64,000 nt of DNA from Heliopora coerulea (lineage: Eukaryota > Cnidaria > Anthozoa > Scleralcyonacea > Helioporidae), in the NCBI GenBank assembly GCA_030142905.1, contig JASJOG010000014.1:2004501-2068500 (forward strand), written 5' to 3'. This document shows, piece by piece, positions 42,801-54,246 of this stretch. The position numbers and the translations under genes are program-made. The notes beneath the pieces are model-generated. The model did not search any database, had not been told where the DNA came from, and was given only the letters and a program-made list of their open reading frames with translations. Numbering within the stretch: the stretch's first letter is position 1; the number at the start of each line of letters is the position of its first letter.

Positions 42801-45800
42801 CCATTTAGTCACTCTGACATCATTATGCGTAAGGCCTATTGAACTCTTTGTACTTTTTAAGATCAAAGGGATTAACGTACCGTTGCTTATGTCATTGAGC
42901 TTATGCTAGTTGCTCGTGAAAACCAGACTTTAATTAGGGAGAAATACCCCGAACAAAATTTCAGTCGGTGCCCTAGGAAAGCTACGAGTCCTACGACCGG
43001 CATTAGGACGACGTTTTTACTTACCAAACATACTTTTCAGAATTTGGATATTTTGCTTTGCTGATAAAAAAGTAAAGGGTTTGACTATAGATATTTAAGA
43101 TGCCTAATGACTTCATTGACCAAGTGTAAGGTCTGTAGTACTAAAATGTCAGGCCAACGTTTTGAAGTTTGGTCTGAAACGACCGCGCCTATAATGAAGG
43201 TCCAGGTTAAAGACAGAGTTTGATATTTCACTAGTGGAGAACGAACGATGAGGACAATAAGTTGTTCATCATTTTGGCCTTCCTGAAGTTATAAGTTAAT
43301 GCTGTCAAAATAATTCTTCATTCTGGACTTGGGCTGTGTTATGGTTTTTCTGTCGCCATAAAGTTTTGCGGACGTTTTATTTGACTTTGGAAAGTTTGTA
43401 ATATCACCAGCAGATTCGTTTTTGATGGTTACTTTTCATCTTCTAGATGTTCTTCAACTTCGCATATTTTTTGCAAAATTTTACGTCGTTTCTAACATTA
43501 AGAATAGTTCTCAACTTTCCCGATGTGAAACGCTGGATACAGAAAGTGTCCGCCCTTTCATGAGCCAATCAAAATGTACGATTTCCTGAAGGCCGGCATT
43601 CACAAGGCGATTTTCCGAAACTTTGTTCCGGTAACTGAAGTTTCGATTACAATGTTTCGGGAGAAAACAACTACTGACACATGTTTCTGGTTTTTGTGCA
43701 ATTCACGAAACTCGGTATATTTTTATCAGTAACTTAAAACAAGAAATATTTCAACGTACATTGAGAACTTTTCCACGAAAACAAAGTTTCGATAACTTGT
43801 ATTGTGTGTGACGGACTTATATCGGATTTCCCAGCCCTCCTGTCATACTGTAGTTTGACATATTAAAAAAAAAAACTTACTTTGGATCAGCATGACAATA
43901 TCGTACATTGTCATTACGGCTATCACTGCACCCAGAGCTTTCCGCCAAATATCATTTTCCCAAGGCTCCCACAACTCTTTTCCAGTGCGAGGTGTTAAGA
44001 TGCACCCAACTGTCCACAATATGCCATACATTACATGAAAAAGTAGGTCAATGATGGTCGAGAATCTTCCATATTGTTTCCACTTGTTGTGAATCAACCT
44101 TTGCATTACTGGGTGTGTGACCACCTCAAATTTCCGAGTGGTCACTGCGGTCTCAAGTGGTGTACGTATCCTCTTTGTTTCCTTCTTTAACCGTGACGCT
44201 TCGAGCAAGTGTAGGTAGTACGACTCCTTCATTGTAATCACATCCGTGGAGTGGAGTTGGTTTAAGGCTTCCACTGCAAGGTGAGGTAGTCGGTCAATGA
44301 GAACGCAAAGCGCAGAGTTGCCACACGAGTCCAAGAGGCAAGATGACGCTCCCTCGTCGAGTAGAACTTTTACCGTTTTATCACGCGTCCACTCAGCGGC
44401 CAACTTGATTGGGCAAGAGAAATTTACATACAACAGTTATAGTGAAGGATCTGTTCCTAGCCCTTATGTCAAAAGGGTCAGGTAACCGTAAATTAAATTT
44501 AATTCAATTTGGGATTTTAAGAAAAAACAAATTGTCAAAAAAATTGTGATTACCGAAAATCGCTTTGAAAATTACACACTCTGGAATTAAATGGAATAAT
44601 AATCGAACCTTATTAGGAGTTTACATGATGGAGTTGTTAAACCAACACAGCTGGTGTACCGTATTCATTTCATGTCACATAGACGGTTTCGCGGTTTTCG
44701 CCGCCATGTACGTGTTATCGGGTAGGTAAGAAATTTAAAGCCCCGTTACCAAGCCCCTGTTAAAAGCTTGTTATTTGCGAAGCAATAAATGAACTGGTGA
44801 CCTTTCTTTGAAAAGAAATTGAGAGTTTATGAGGTTTGGAGCATTTAATATACAAGGGAGTAAAAATAGGTAAATATACTACAATTAGACTGGGCTTTGA
44901 TCAAAACTGTTGCGTATCTAACGAGTTTTAACGGAAAATAGTCGAAATTTACAAGCTGCACTTTTGTGTTATTTGATACTTCTGAATGTTTTTTTAAGAA
45001 ACCTTTAGGAAAATCAAGGGAAATGTAAGGTTCAATAAACAGCTATAGATTTTGAAACGCCTGCTCCTGGTTTAAAAACTTATGATAATCTTGTGCTGAG
45101 GAGCGAAATAGTCCAAACATTAGCGGTTATCTCAATACCTATTGTTTACTTACATCTTCTCACTTTCTAAGCCGCATGAAATAACTAGAAGAATGAAGTT
45201 CAGATCAAGCTGCAAATTAGTGAAACTAATAAAAAGACAAGCCTCTGGGGATTGGTGGAATAGTTTGAAAATTCCATACTGAACATCGTCCAAATTCTGA
45301 CAAAGTGGAATCTAAATACTAACAGGCCAACTGGGTTTAGTTTATTGAAAGTTGTCGTGCAAAGCAAATCTTAAATCAACGCAAAAACAAAACAAAATCG
45401 TCACACTTATTTAATAGCACAAGATTATATTTAAATTACCAATCACATTAAAATACTCTGTTCTTCATAAGATTCCATCATAGGAAGCTGGATAAAGGTT
45501 TAGAAAATCTAAATCTGACTAACATCTACTGCGCAAACAATGAGAAATATCATTTTGCAAATCAGTGCAATGCACAATTTTAATTTTTGATTTAAACTCG
45601 CTAGATATAACTTACATTTGGCTAAAACTCGTTCCATAGATAGGAAAAGAGATACGTTTACTACCCTGGCGCTCCAACTATCAGAAATTTGGTCAAGCTA
45701 GAATAATTTTTGAGAAAAGTCACTCATTCAACGGGGCTGGGCGACCGTGCCTAAAATTTCTTAAAACAACGGCGTTCTTGAGGTTATACACTATCTAAAG

Positions 45801-48800
45801 GATAGGCGGTGAAACATGGCGGTGAAAACCGTGAATCCGTCTGTTCATGCCGGCATCATATAATGTTGCAGAGACAGAATGCCAATCTGGTTAAACGACA
45901 TATGATATTCATTTCGAACCAGTGTTATTCAGTCATTGTTAAAAGACTGAAGACCAGCTGAAACCGTTCAGCTCCCATAATCTGATCAAACTTTTGGCTC
46001 TGCCTCCTAAGTTAGGGAAAACGTTTGTAATCTTTCTTGGTTTGCTTGTATTAAGCGTCGGTATTAGTAGTTTCTAACTTTTGCTTACACTTTTAGATTG
46101 TTCGACAGTATGTATGTGGTCAGCAGATTCTTACAGTAGGTCAAAAGTTTTATCTAATAAGGAAGGAGACATAAGTTGACAGTTTAGTATACAATGCGGC
46201 TGGATATTCTATATTGGACTCAAGCCGTATTTGGCGCGAAACAGCACAGCTAAGAGTGTCAAAATACAAATGACGCTTAAAATACCCAATATTAATGTGT
46301 ACCAAACTGTCTAATAAGTTATTTGTCGTCCAAAATATTGTATTGAAATCTTTCTAGTAATAAAGCTTCTGGATATCGGAAAAACCTCCAGATCACATGA
46401 CATGAGCAATTAGTCGTATTTATTGGTAAACTAAACGGTTAAAATCCGAGAGAATCAGCACATGTTGCTGAAAATTGATCTTTCAGGCCAGAGTAGTCTT
46501 TTAGGAGACTGTTGATGGTATTTGTAATTGACTGCACGGACGTTTCGACAGTTTCAGCGGTGCCGATCATTGTCAGAGTCGGATAAAGATGTACTGTAGA
46601 CCTGATATTCACGATTTTGTAATCTCGTTTTATTAGCAGAAGAAATCTTGTTTATTGACAATTAAAAAATTGGGCATCAAAGAATTTTTGGAAAATCTAC
46701 TTATTGATAGTCAATACGTCAAGAAAAATTAAAGAGTGGACGGCAATCGAAAACCATTTTGTAACGCCAGTGTTGCAATAGCAACTGTTTTTCAGCCTTT
46801 CATGTTCGCTATTAATTTCACCAGAAAACACTCACATTTCTTAATAGTACAACTAGTATACGTCTATATTTCAAGAAACTGTACGGAGCCATCTTTGGTT
46901 TGGCAGAATAATAGACAGAAGCTAACCTGAAGAGGAGTTCGTTGCTTGCCGTCTGCGGAATTAATGTCGGCACGAAACGCCAACAGCATTTTTAAAGAAC
47001 GCACAGCACCATTCTTGGCAGCATAGTGAACTGGAGCTTGCTGCTCGCCAAATGTTCTTGCATCAATGTCCGCGTTATTCTGAAGAAGAAACTCAGTCAT
47101 ATCTACGTAGTCCACGGCTGAAGCTACATGGAGTGGTGACCGACCAAAACAATCTTGCTTGTTGATATCGCAACCTAAAGAAATTTATAGCAAGGAGTGT
47201 CGCGTGAATCATACGTTCTGAAATCTTTGATGCAATTTGATGACATCCAATATGAATGTAAAACTACTGAAACCCATCACAGCCAACAACTTCAAGAAGT
47301 AGAGTAAGAAACATACTACAATGAATAACATGGTTTCTCAAACTCATTAATAATTCACGAGTATATCAATCAATCAGACACGCTGAATGATACTACTTCA
47401 ACGAACGTGAAATACCATGGAAGTACTTGGCAGAGGACTTGAACTGTTTTTTCCAGTTTTTGGACTGGAAATAATACTTCAAGTGTTTGGACTTTTAATG
47501 TCATTTCATAAAACAGCGATTTTGTCGTGGTAACCAATTTAAACAGAGTTTTTAAATACGTTGATACCATGGTGATTGGTAATTTAAGATAAAGTAAGAG
47601 AAAATGAAGAGGAATATACGCACTATATTAGTGTGTGATTTCACGCAATTGGTTTATTAATCCATTCATTCATTACTAATACACTAAATTTTAGACCGGG
47701 TTTTCAAGTACTCGGAATTCGTTCCAATCCTCGGCTTCGGCTCGGGCTAGAACATATTCCTCGTACTTGAAAATCCGGTCTAGTCTTGATTGTCGGCCTT
47801 TAAATATTACGTAAAAGCTCAATATTGACTGGTTTAACAATGACTTTGAAATGAAGTTGAAATATCAACGTTATCAGTTTTGTCTTGTCTTTAGCTCAAA
47901 TCTGGTTGAGTTTTACAAGATGTTGTTCATCAGCGTATGTTTCTTACGCTACATAACAACCACCAAGGTGGCTATATGGACAGCATCGGTAGAGGGACGT
48001 TAACATTCAGGCTTGTACCTGATGGGGAACAGGATGAGCCAAAAACTATGCCCCCCCCCAGAAGCTTGTGGGGAAAGTAATATGAAACATGACGGGAAAA
48101 TATTGAGAAGATTAAAACATACATGAGATTGACAATGGGTAAGAATGCACCCCCTTTGGCCCCCCTGCCATTCATCCCTCATTAGAGGCATGACATTGAT
48201 AGTCACGACCATAATTATCAGCAACTGAGCTTGGCTTCAGTCAGCACATGAGGGAGAAGAGTGGCAAAGGGGGACAAATGAACGTTTTGCATATTCCAAG
48301 ATGTACTGACGATGGATGTTATACACGAATGTTGTACATGTGGAAACTTATTCTTATCATAGACGATAAGTGAACATTCGTAAAGTTTAACTTAAAATTT
48401 AAGACGAATTAAGAAAAACATTTCCTAAGCCCTAGATGGTGATCCAACTTGCAACCTTGTGATATGAAGGTAAGGACGCTCCAACCATTGAGCTTCCGAG
48501 ACTCTAAAGAGAGCTAACCTGTGAGTTTGAGACACATACGCTGCCTATTGGTATCCACAGCTTTCACTCTTCTCCTTATCGTGTGTAAGGAAACCAAACT
48601 TTCAAATGGACAACATTTATGTATAATATTATTCTAATGTTGTTCATTAACCTTTAGAAGGAACTTCAGACTAGACTACGAATGCGACCACGACTACGGG
48701 ATGACAAATTTGGTTTCGTCAGCACAGCGGAGCCCAAAGTTAATTTTGGCGAGAACAATTCGTCGAAGCCTTCTTAAGGACAAAATTCGGCTTGAATATC

Positions 48801-51800
48801 ATTGTTGAGAAACGAGATGGCACAAGATATATACTATACATGTGAGGTCGCTTGGAAATATAAACGATTTAAGATAAATGTTTATGAACCTCATACTTCA
48901 GAAATCGTTTTTCGTAGCCGATGAGCTTGACGAAAGTTTACTCGTAATCCCAGATATCACAAGTTCCATGATGATCCTTAGGTGACCGGCAGGCTTGTAT
49001 ATGACACCATGATTGTCATTTGGGATTTCATCTGTGAAAAATTGACAAATCATTTGACCAAGTGCTGTTTTAAATTTGTCCCTATCAAGGGACAATGAGT
49101 TCAAGAAGCAGAGTCTTAGCAGAGTCCCACCCACTCCAGTTCATCTCCACGTGCGTTCATTGATTATGGGTGCGTTATTTATACAATGTAGTGGAAAAAT
49201 AGTCAGTTGCCTTTCTTGTGAGAGACTTCTTTCTGTTTTTGATGAAGATGTAACGAAGAATCGGATATTTCAATAAAAGTAGATTGACCAATAACATCTA
49301 AAAATAATCAGCCCCTAATGGGATAAGCAAATACCACGGCAACGTCTATAAAGTTTTAATTCAAAACAAAAGGGATGTGTAATTCTATGTCCCAAGGGTA
49401 TTTTAAACAGTACATTGTCGAGAGCATTTCCACGGTTTCACGGCTACGTTGGCTCACAGTTCGTAGAATGTCTTCGGTCGTTAAAACATCGACAAACTGA
49501 CCAGAGACTAGCTTCAAAGATGTAAAAACAAAGTTCACAACTGATTACAACGTAAAGGGAATGTGATTCTGTTCAAATGCTTAAAATAAATCTACTTTGT
49601 TGAATTCCGTTGCCGTACTAGCTTGCTTAAACTCGCTAATATCTCGATAAAGAGTAAAAAGTGGGAGTAAGCGACATCCTCTCTCAGTTTAAATGCGCCT
49701 TCCCACGTCAAGCGATAGCTTTCAAACACGAGTCGGTAAACTCCACAAAATTCACAAACCTATTTGTTCATACTTCAAACCTCCTCCAGTACAAAGAAGC
49801 GTTGTAAAAGCAACAGTTTATTGAGATTTGTTGCACAATATCTTTGACATGCTTGCCCAGAACTATCGAAGAAATCAAACGAGGATTATTGTAAGTGTTC
49901 TACGATTAACTGAAAAGCAGTTGTACGTCTTAAGGCGACCCTACCTAGTGCTGTTTACGTAAAAATCACATAAAGCATACACAAGGTCTTATTGGATGAT
50001 AGCAAAGAACACGTGGGTTTGACATACGTTTACACGTCAATTCCGAGTTTTCCAACACTAAAAAGGGGTTGAGAAGGTTGGCGAGAACTGAGACAGCCCC
50101 ATTTCTCGCCAACAGTTTGCCCAACGATTGCTGCAATGTTAAATGGCGCAAACTTATGTTAGTCAACTGCGTTAGCAAACATTTGTTGACTTGTGAAGGT
50201 GCCTTAAAAGTTGATTCAATTAAGGCAAAAATAGTTTTAGCTGAGCTGTATTTTCAGGTGATTAAGACTGTAGAAGATTTTCAGTAAGTTATGGATCTTA
50301 AATATTGTTGCCTACTGGCAATTGTGTACTACCAATTCGATGCGTCTATACCTTTTATGCTTCATGGCCCATTAGAATGATCGACGAAGATTGACGCTAG
50401 TTGGCAGAAGTAGGACTAAAAACATAACCAATGAGATGTCTTGTACAATAGATTGGACAGCAGCTGAGACCGGTGTATATCAGCCCGAAGCTAAAAGACC
50501 AGGTTATGGAGCGGGAACCCGAGCCATTCTTGTTGTCTCAACAATGTGTGATATATTACTTTACATGTGATCAGTGTGAGGCTGATTACATCCGCTACAC
50601 GAGCCGTTATCTTCACCAACGCATTGAAGAGCACAAGAATTCAGTGATAGGAAAGCACATTAAAGACGTCCACTTGGCAAATCTTGATAACATGGATTTT
50701 AACTTTACCATTCTTCGCAAATGCAAACGAAAGTTTGACTGTTTGATATTTGAAATGCTTTTCATAAGAGATTTAAAGCCCTCACTGAACACACTGATGG
50801 ACTCCATTAAAGCTAAATTGTTTGTTTAACACCCATATTTTTAAGGATTGTTTCTATTCAGCCATTTCCTATGGTAATTTTTATTCTCAACATAATAGTT
50901 TAATTGTTTGCTGTAATTATTACCTTAACGTTTTTTGGGAATGTTTTACTTCGTTTGCATTTTACATCTTTGTATATATATATATATATATATACGTAAA
51001 CGTTTTGGTTTACGAAATACAAAGAGGGCTGAATATCGCATAGATAGAGCAAATAGAATTATATCACTTACCTCAAAAAGTCACTACAGCCTGTTTCATC
51101 TTGAGAAAGAATCTTCAGGTGACTGACGAATTTCGAAAATAGGAAGGTTTTTATGCGTAGGCCGAAACGTGGGGGTGTGGGCGTGAAACAATAGGAGGAT
51201 TCTATCCGTTGGTCGAAACGTGGGCGTGTGTGCGTGAAACAATAGGGGGATTTTGTTTTTGTTTTAGGTTGTTTACGCGGAATTTGACCTTGTGTGGGTA
51301 GGCCGAAACTATTTCTGATCTTTTGTTCAGCAAATTATTTTTATCTTTTTCGTTCAAAATAAAAAATTTTTCCTCTAAACATAAATTACATCGTTTTTAT
51401 CCTCCTGAATACGAAATAGAGTGTTTTAAAATAGACCATTTTATGGTGAAATCTTGTTTGTTGTAATTTATGTTTAGAGGAAAAATTTTCTATTTTGAAC
51501 GAAAAAGATAAAAATAATTTGCTGAACAAAAGATCAGAAATAGTTTCGGCCTACCCACACAAGGTCAAATTCCGCGTAAACAACCTAAAACAAAAACAAA
51601 ATCCCCCTATTGTTTCAGGCCCCCACGCCCACATTTCGGCCTACGAATAAAAATCTTCCTATTTTCAAAATTCGTCAGTCACCTGAAGATTCTTTCTAAG
51701 TTTCATCTTACTAAGTGTAGATGTTTGTAAGCTTGGATATATGTATGATGAAAAGTTTGTTCTCAAGCTTTTACCTCAGAAAATTTCTGAGCTCCCCAAC

Positions 51801-54015
51801 AGGAATCGAACCCGTGTCTCCCGATTGTCGGTACGGTTGTTTTACCACTAGACTATAGGGTCTCAGACGGCAAGCATGATGTTAATTAGAGACCTGGTTC
51901 GTAATATTGATATGCCTCTTTCGTACTTGAAAGCTGAACATACCTGTATCACATTACAGGTATGTTCAGTATGTTCACATTACAGGTATGTTCAGCTGAA
52001 CATACCTGTAATGTGATACAGGTATGTTCAGCTTTCAAGTACGAAAGAGGCATATCAATATTACGAACCAGGTCTCTAATTAACATCATGCTTGCGTCTG
52101 AGACCCTATAGTCTAGTGGTAAAACAACCGTACCGGCAATCGGGAGACACGGGTTCGATTCCCGTTGGGGAGCTCAGAACTTTTCTGAGATAAAAGCTTG
52201 AGAACAAACTTTTCATCGTATATATATGTAAACTCTGTTTTGAACACCAACGAACTTTCAGTCATATTTTTGATTTGCTTGCTAATGATGTCAAGATGAC
52301 GTCGAAACGTCGAAATCTTCTATCGTTTATCTATCTTATTAAAAATTCCTATGTGAAATGAGTTTTTGAAGCAGCAGTATTTTCTTACCGATGTCGAGGA
52401 GAAACCTTGCAACATCTAGATTCCACGAGCGTGCAACTTCATGAAAGATGGTCTGCTGGTACTGGTCAGCGATGTTTATGTCAGCACCTCCGTTCACGAG
52501 AGACTCCACGAATTCATAGTTGAACTCATCATTGCTGCTGTTGGAATTTGCTATTGTGGCAATATACTGTAGTAGTGCACGGTTTCTTTCTAGTATACTG
52601 TTGTTCGTTTCCGTCAAGGCGGTTTCATGCAGTTTGTTTTCGATGACGGCTTGAAGTGGCTCGTTGTGTCGTGACGATCCTATGAATTTCGAAAATGAAA
52701 GCAGTAATGCATGGGTTCACTGCTCTAAGTTGAAAAGATTTCATCTTTAAAACTGCCACAAACGCTTGAGAACTTCTTTATTGGAAACAGTTTATAATGT
52801 TTGAATTCACGTATAATCTTCCTATTATTCGATCATTTTTACCTTACAATCGTTGACCGACTTTCGCTTATCACACGTACAATATTACATATTCATTGCA
52901 CTTAAGGCAATCGGAAGGCTCCATAAATTTACGGGAATCTAACGGCTAGTTATAGTAAAAGGTATGCAAACGAAAAGATTGAGTACTGTATTTAAAATCG
53001 TTTTATAAATATACTGTATTTAGAAAGTATTTCCATATACAGAAGGCTGTAAATAGCAATCACTTTCAAGTACAATTCACTGCATTTGCATGTTGTTTCC
53101 AAGTACAAAAATAAATTCCTTTATATATCTTCCACGGTTTTAGCATCCATACTGAAGTTTACCTAAAGAACCTAGCGAGGAAACGGCTATATTAAACACC
53201 AGTAAGATAAACTGCAAATCAAATCTCGAATTTTTCTCGGCCGAAAGTACTCCAAGCAAACGTCTCCGTTAGAAGAGTTTCTAATACATGAGACCTGATC
53301 CCATACAAAACTGTTTGAACCATTCTTCGAACTCCACTGAAATGCAACAATACACTCTTGTTTCTCACGCAAAATTTAAAGAGCGTAAATACAAGTCGAA
53401 CAAGTTTCGAGGACGTTTCCCAAAAGATAGAGGCGGCCAACAATATGACACAAAAATCAGAAGTACCGACACATCCAGAGTTGACTTCTGGTCGATTATT
53501 TATCCTGTAGCCTACATGATGGAGGCCTAGCAATGTCATTTTTTGAGATATGAGCTTCAGTTGAATTTTTGGCCCACCAAATATATCCGTCAGGCAACGA
53601 AACTGCTTACACTCAATTTATGCGATATATATGTTGGAAATGTGGGAGCTTGGAGATATCTTGAATAAATGATAGTTGAACGTTCGTCAAGCTCTTAACC
53701 TTTAGCCTTACCTCACCATCTGAGTCTTGGTAGCTCAATGGTTAGAGCGTCGCTCCGGTCATCAAAAGGTTGTGGGTTTGGTCATCAAAAGGTTGTGGGT
53801 TTGATCCTCATCTGGGGCTCAGAAATCATTTTACTGAAGTAAGAGCTTGACGAACGTTCATCTATCATTCACTCAGTATTCTGTGCGATATAGGAGACAA
53901 AAATACAATAGATTAGGTTACCCAGCATTCCTTTAACAAGCATTTCTTGATAACGTTTCAACGGCGTTGAGCCGCCACGGTTTTTGTCTCGCTGAGAACC
54001 TGTAGGCTCGTCCAT
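36845..54015 (-). CDS. TRP-like ankyrin-repeat cation channel, paralogue 2
   Basis: Seven exons: 53922-54015, 52389-52679, 46927-47174, 43881-44403, 39415-40455, 38540-38605, 36845-37338; all GT..AG with matching phases, 918 residues. The four middle exons have the same lengths as in paralogue 1 and encode the same ankyrin repeats ([26 protein letters not shown]), S1-S6 ([15 protein letters not shown] in S4), pore [13 protein letters not shown] and [13 protein letters not shown]. It differs by a 94-nt first exon starting MDEPTGSQRDK, an extra 66-nt exon, and a longer, Arg/Ser-rich tail containing GYQNPAF and ending DSIDIEL. Introns are larger and carry an ISL2EU derivative, a Penelope endonuclease fragment and long palindromes. 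An out-of-frame ATG lies 8 nt before the start. Expected to form homo- or heteromeric plasma-membrane cation channels. Confidence 0.9.
39240..39338. repeat. Microsatellite (ATCC)n(ATAC)n in intron 5 of TRP-like gene 2
   Basis: About nine ATCC units pass into about fifteen ATAC units, 75 bp from the exon 5 donor. A frame running from exon 5 across it gives an artefactual repetitive tail. Confidence 0.9.
40690..40880 (+). repeat. Diverged repeat with TTTTACTCGTC cores
   Basis: TGACAATTTTACTCGTCAAG (40,696) and GATGATTTTACTCGTCGGCG (40,843) resemble the core at 29,300-29,490. The forward frame gives D-N-F-T-R and D-D-F-T-R; this is a dispersed repeat and not treated as a gene. Confidence 0.4.
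41718..42460 (+). pseudogene. ISL2EU SWIM-protein remnant, TIR-encoded leader
   Basis: ATG 41718 opens MASFEGECVEVLCRLSEIIQ inside the left TIR. Later blocks in changing frames read SKVYRNMKKGYGSWKEAYVK and CSKCSCKTGQGGCCKHVAAL, an intact C-x-C..C-x-H SWIM finger, then IPAELTCIQLPQKWNVPSG. An in-frame stop (near 42,185) and loss of the nuclease part make it non-functional. Confidence 0.75.
42413..42751 (-). pseudogene. ISL2EU transposase N-terminal remnant: TIR-encoded leader + THAP start
   Basis: ATG 42751 opens MASFEGECVEVRCRLSEIIQ inside the right TIR, nearly identical to the + strand leader. The frame continues past the TIR to CGVPTCFNNKRNPELSFYNF, the first cysteine pair and FYxFP motif of a THAP finger, then runs into the deletion junction and stops at residue 112. 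The rest of the THAP domain and the DDE core are absent. Confidence 0.75.
44480..46920. other. Intron 3 of TRP-like gene 2, no gene seen
   Basis: AT-rich intronic sequence with no recognisable coding exon or clear terminal repeats. Confidence 0.4.
47692..47782. repeat. Hairpin, 33-nt arms with GC-rich loop
   Basis: TAGACCGGGTTTTCAAGTAC and its partner TAGACCGGATTTTCAAGTAC (- strand) form the stem; the loop carries TCGGCTTCGGCTCGG. It lies in intron 2 of TRP-like gene 2. Likely a small foldback repeat. Confidence 0.5.
48426..48505 (-). repeat. tRNA-like core (family 1), copy b, degraded
   Basis: The - strand reads GAGTCTCGGAAGCTCAATGG, then a weakened T-arm region (GTTGGATCACCATCTAGGG). The flanking GAACATTCGTAAAGTTTAAC resembles the arm motif of the other copies. 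Confidence 0.45.
50443..50829 (+). pseudogene. Penelope-like element GIY-YIG endonuclease, C-terminal fragment
   Basis: After a TAG the frame opens QLRPVYISPKLKDQVM, then SQQCVIYYFTCDQCEADYIR, YTSRYLHQRIEEH, IGKHIKDVH, TILRKCKRKFDCLIFEMLFI and LKPSLNT before the stop. This is the C-terminal end of Penelope-like pol: the V-I-Y...Y-I pair of GIY-YIG, a C-x2-C insert, the R in LHQR and the E in FEML. The glycine usually after YI is replaced by R. No reverse transcriptase is upstream, so it is a 5'-truncated copy, as is common for these elements. A (TA)n tract follows within 150 bp. Confidence 0.85.
50973..50996. repeat. (TA)n after the Penelope fragment
   Basis: About eleven TA units, then ACGTAAACGTTTTGGTTTAC, which can form a small hairpin. 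Confidence 0.8.
51104..51697. repeat. 594-bp palindrome (foldback element)
   Basis: AGAAAGAATCTTCAGGTGAC at the left is mirrored by GTCACCTGAAGATTCTTTCT at the right. Arms of about 240-280 nt match with few changes and leave a loop of about 70-80 nt (51,385-51,460). The left arm has an extra tandem unit containing CGAAACGTGGGCGTG that the right arm has only once. Confidence 0.85.
51787..51866 (-). repeat. tRNA-like core (family 2) in left arm
   Basis: Reads CTGAGACCCTATAGTCTAGTGG, then a T-arm ACGGGTTCGATTCCTGT and GGGGAGCTCAG. D-arm, T-arm and an extended acceptor-like pairing (CTGAG/CTCAG) are visible. Confidence 0.55.
52098..52177 (+). repeat. tRNA-like core (family 2) in right arm
   Basis: Same core as the left arm, opposite strand, with a perfectly paired T-arm ACGGGTTCGATTCCCGT. 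Anticodon-arm pairing CCG..CGG is present around a long loop, so it is probably not a working tRNA. Confidence 0.55.
53670..53868. repeat. Foldback element with tRNA-like core (family 1), copy c
   Basis: Arms GATAGTTGAACGTTCGTCAAG (53,670) and CTTGACGAACGTTCATCTATC (53,848) flank a + strand core at 53,720-53,822: CTGAGTCTTGGTAGCTCAATGG .. TGGGGCTCAG. The core contains a 22-24 bp tandem duplication (GGTCATCAAAAGGTTGTGGG twice). It lies in intron 1 of TRP-like gene 2, close to exon 1. Confidence 0.65.
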
Positions 54016-54246
54016 CTCTTCATTCAATCTACAAACAACAGAACAAGATTTGAATCATTACTGCTGATGAAAGGCGTTGTAGTGGTGGCCTGTTTTTTTG
54101 TAGAAGTTGAACTGTAAAGTATGTAAGTAACTGTATTATGACTAAAATAACAAAACAGGTAAAAACGTTACCAATTTGCAGTATTGTCAAGTAGTACTTA
54201 GAACTGCTTTCACTGGTTCAACTCCACCTTCACGAAAATTTTGCAT

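Larger units (their letters stand above)
41631..42837. mobile_element. ISL2EU deletion derivative, 1.2 kb, with ~240-bp TIRs
   Basis: Ends AGACCTTATGCATAATGATG and, inverted, AGGCCTTACGCATAATGATG are flanked by AT on both sides, like the larger element at 12,318. The inverted match runs about 240 bp to 41,875 and 42,597. The interior joins a SWIM-gene part (+) to a THAP-exon part (-) near 42,455-42,470; the YqaJ nuclease and the DDE core are missing. It lies in intron 4 of TRP-like gene 2. Confidence 0.88.
51738..52229. repeat. 492-bp palindrome containing two opposed tRNA-like cores
   Basis: Outer blocks GATGAAAAGTTTGTTCTCAAG and complement, two tRNA-like cores and an inner set of GAACATACCTGTAATGTGAT repeats meet at a centre at 51,995/51,996 (TTCAGCTGAA). 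Left arm is about 22 nt longer because of one extra inner repeat. Only 40 bp separate it from the preceding palindrome. Confidence 0.85.

Noticed and set aside
52285..52325. A second hammerhead ribozyme (CTAATGATG .. CGAAACG)
   Set aside because: The core has A where G5 is required and extra bases lie between stem II and GAAA; at best a decayed copy.
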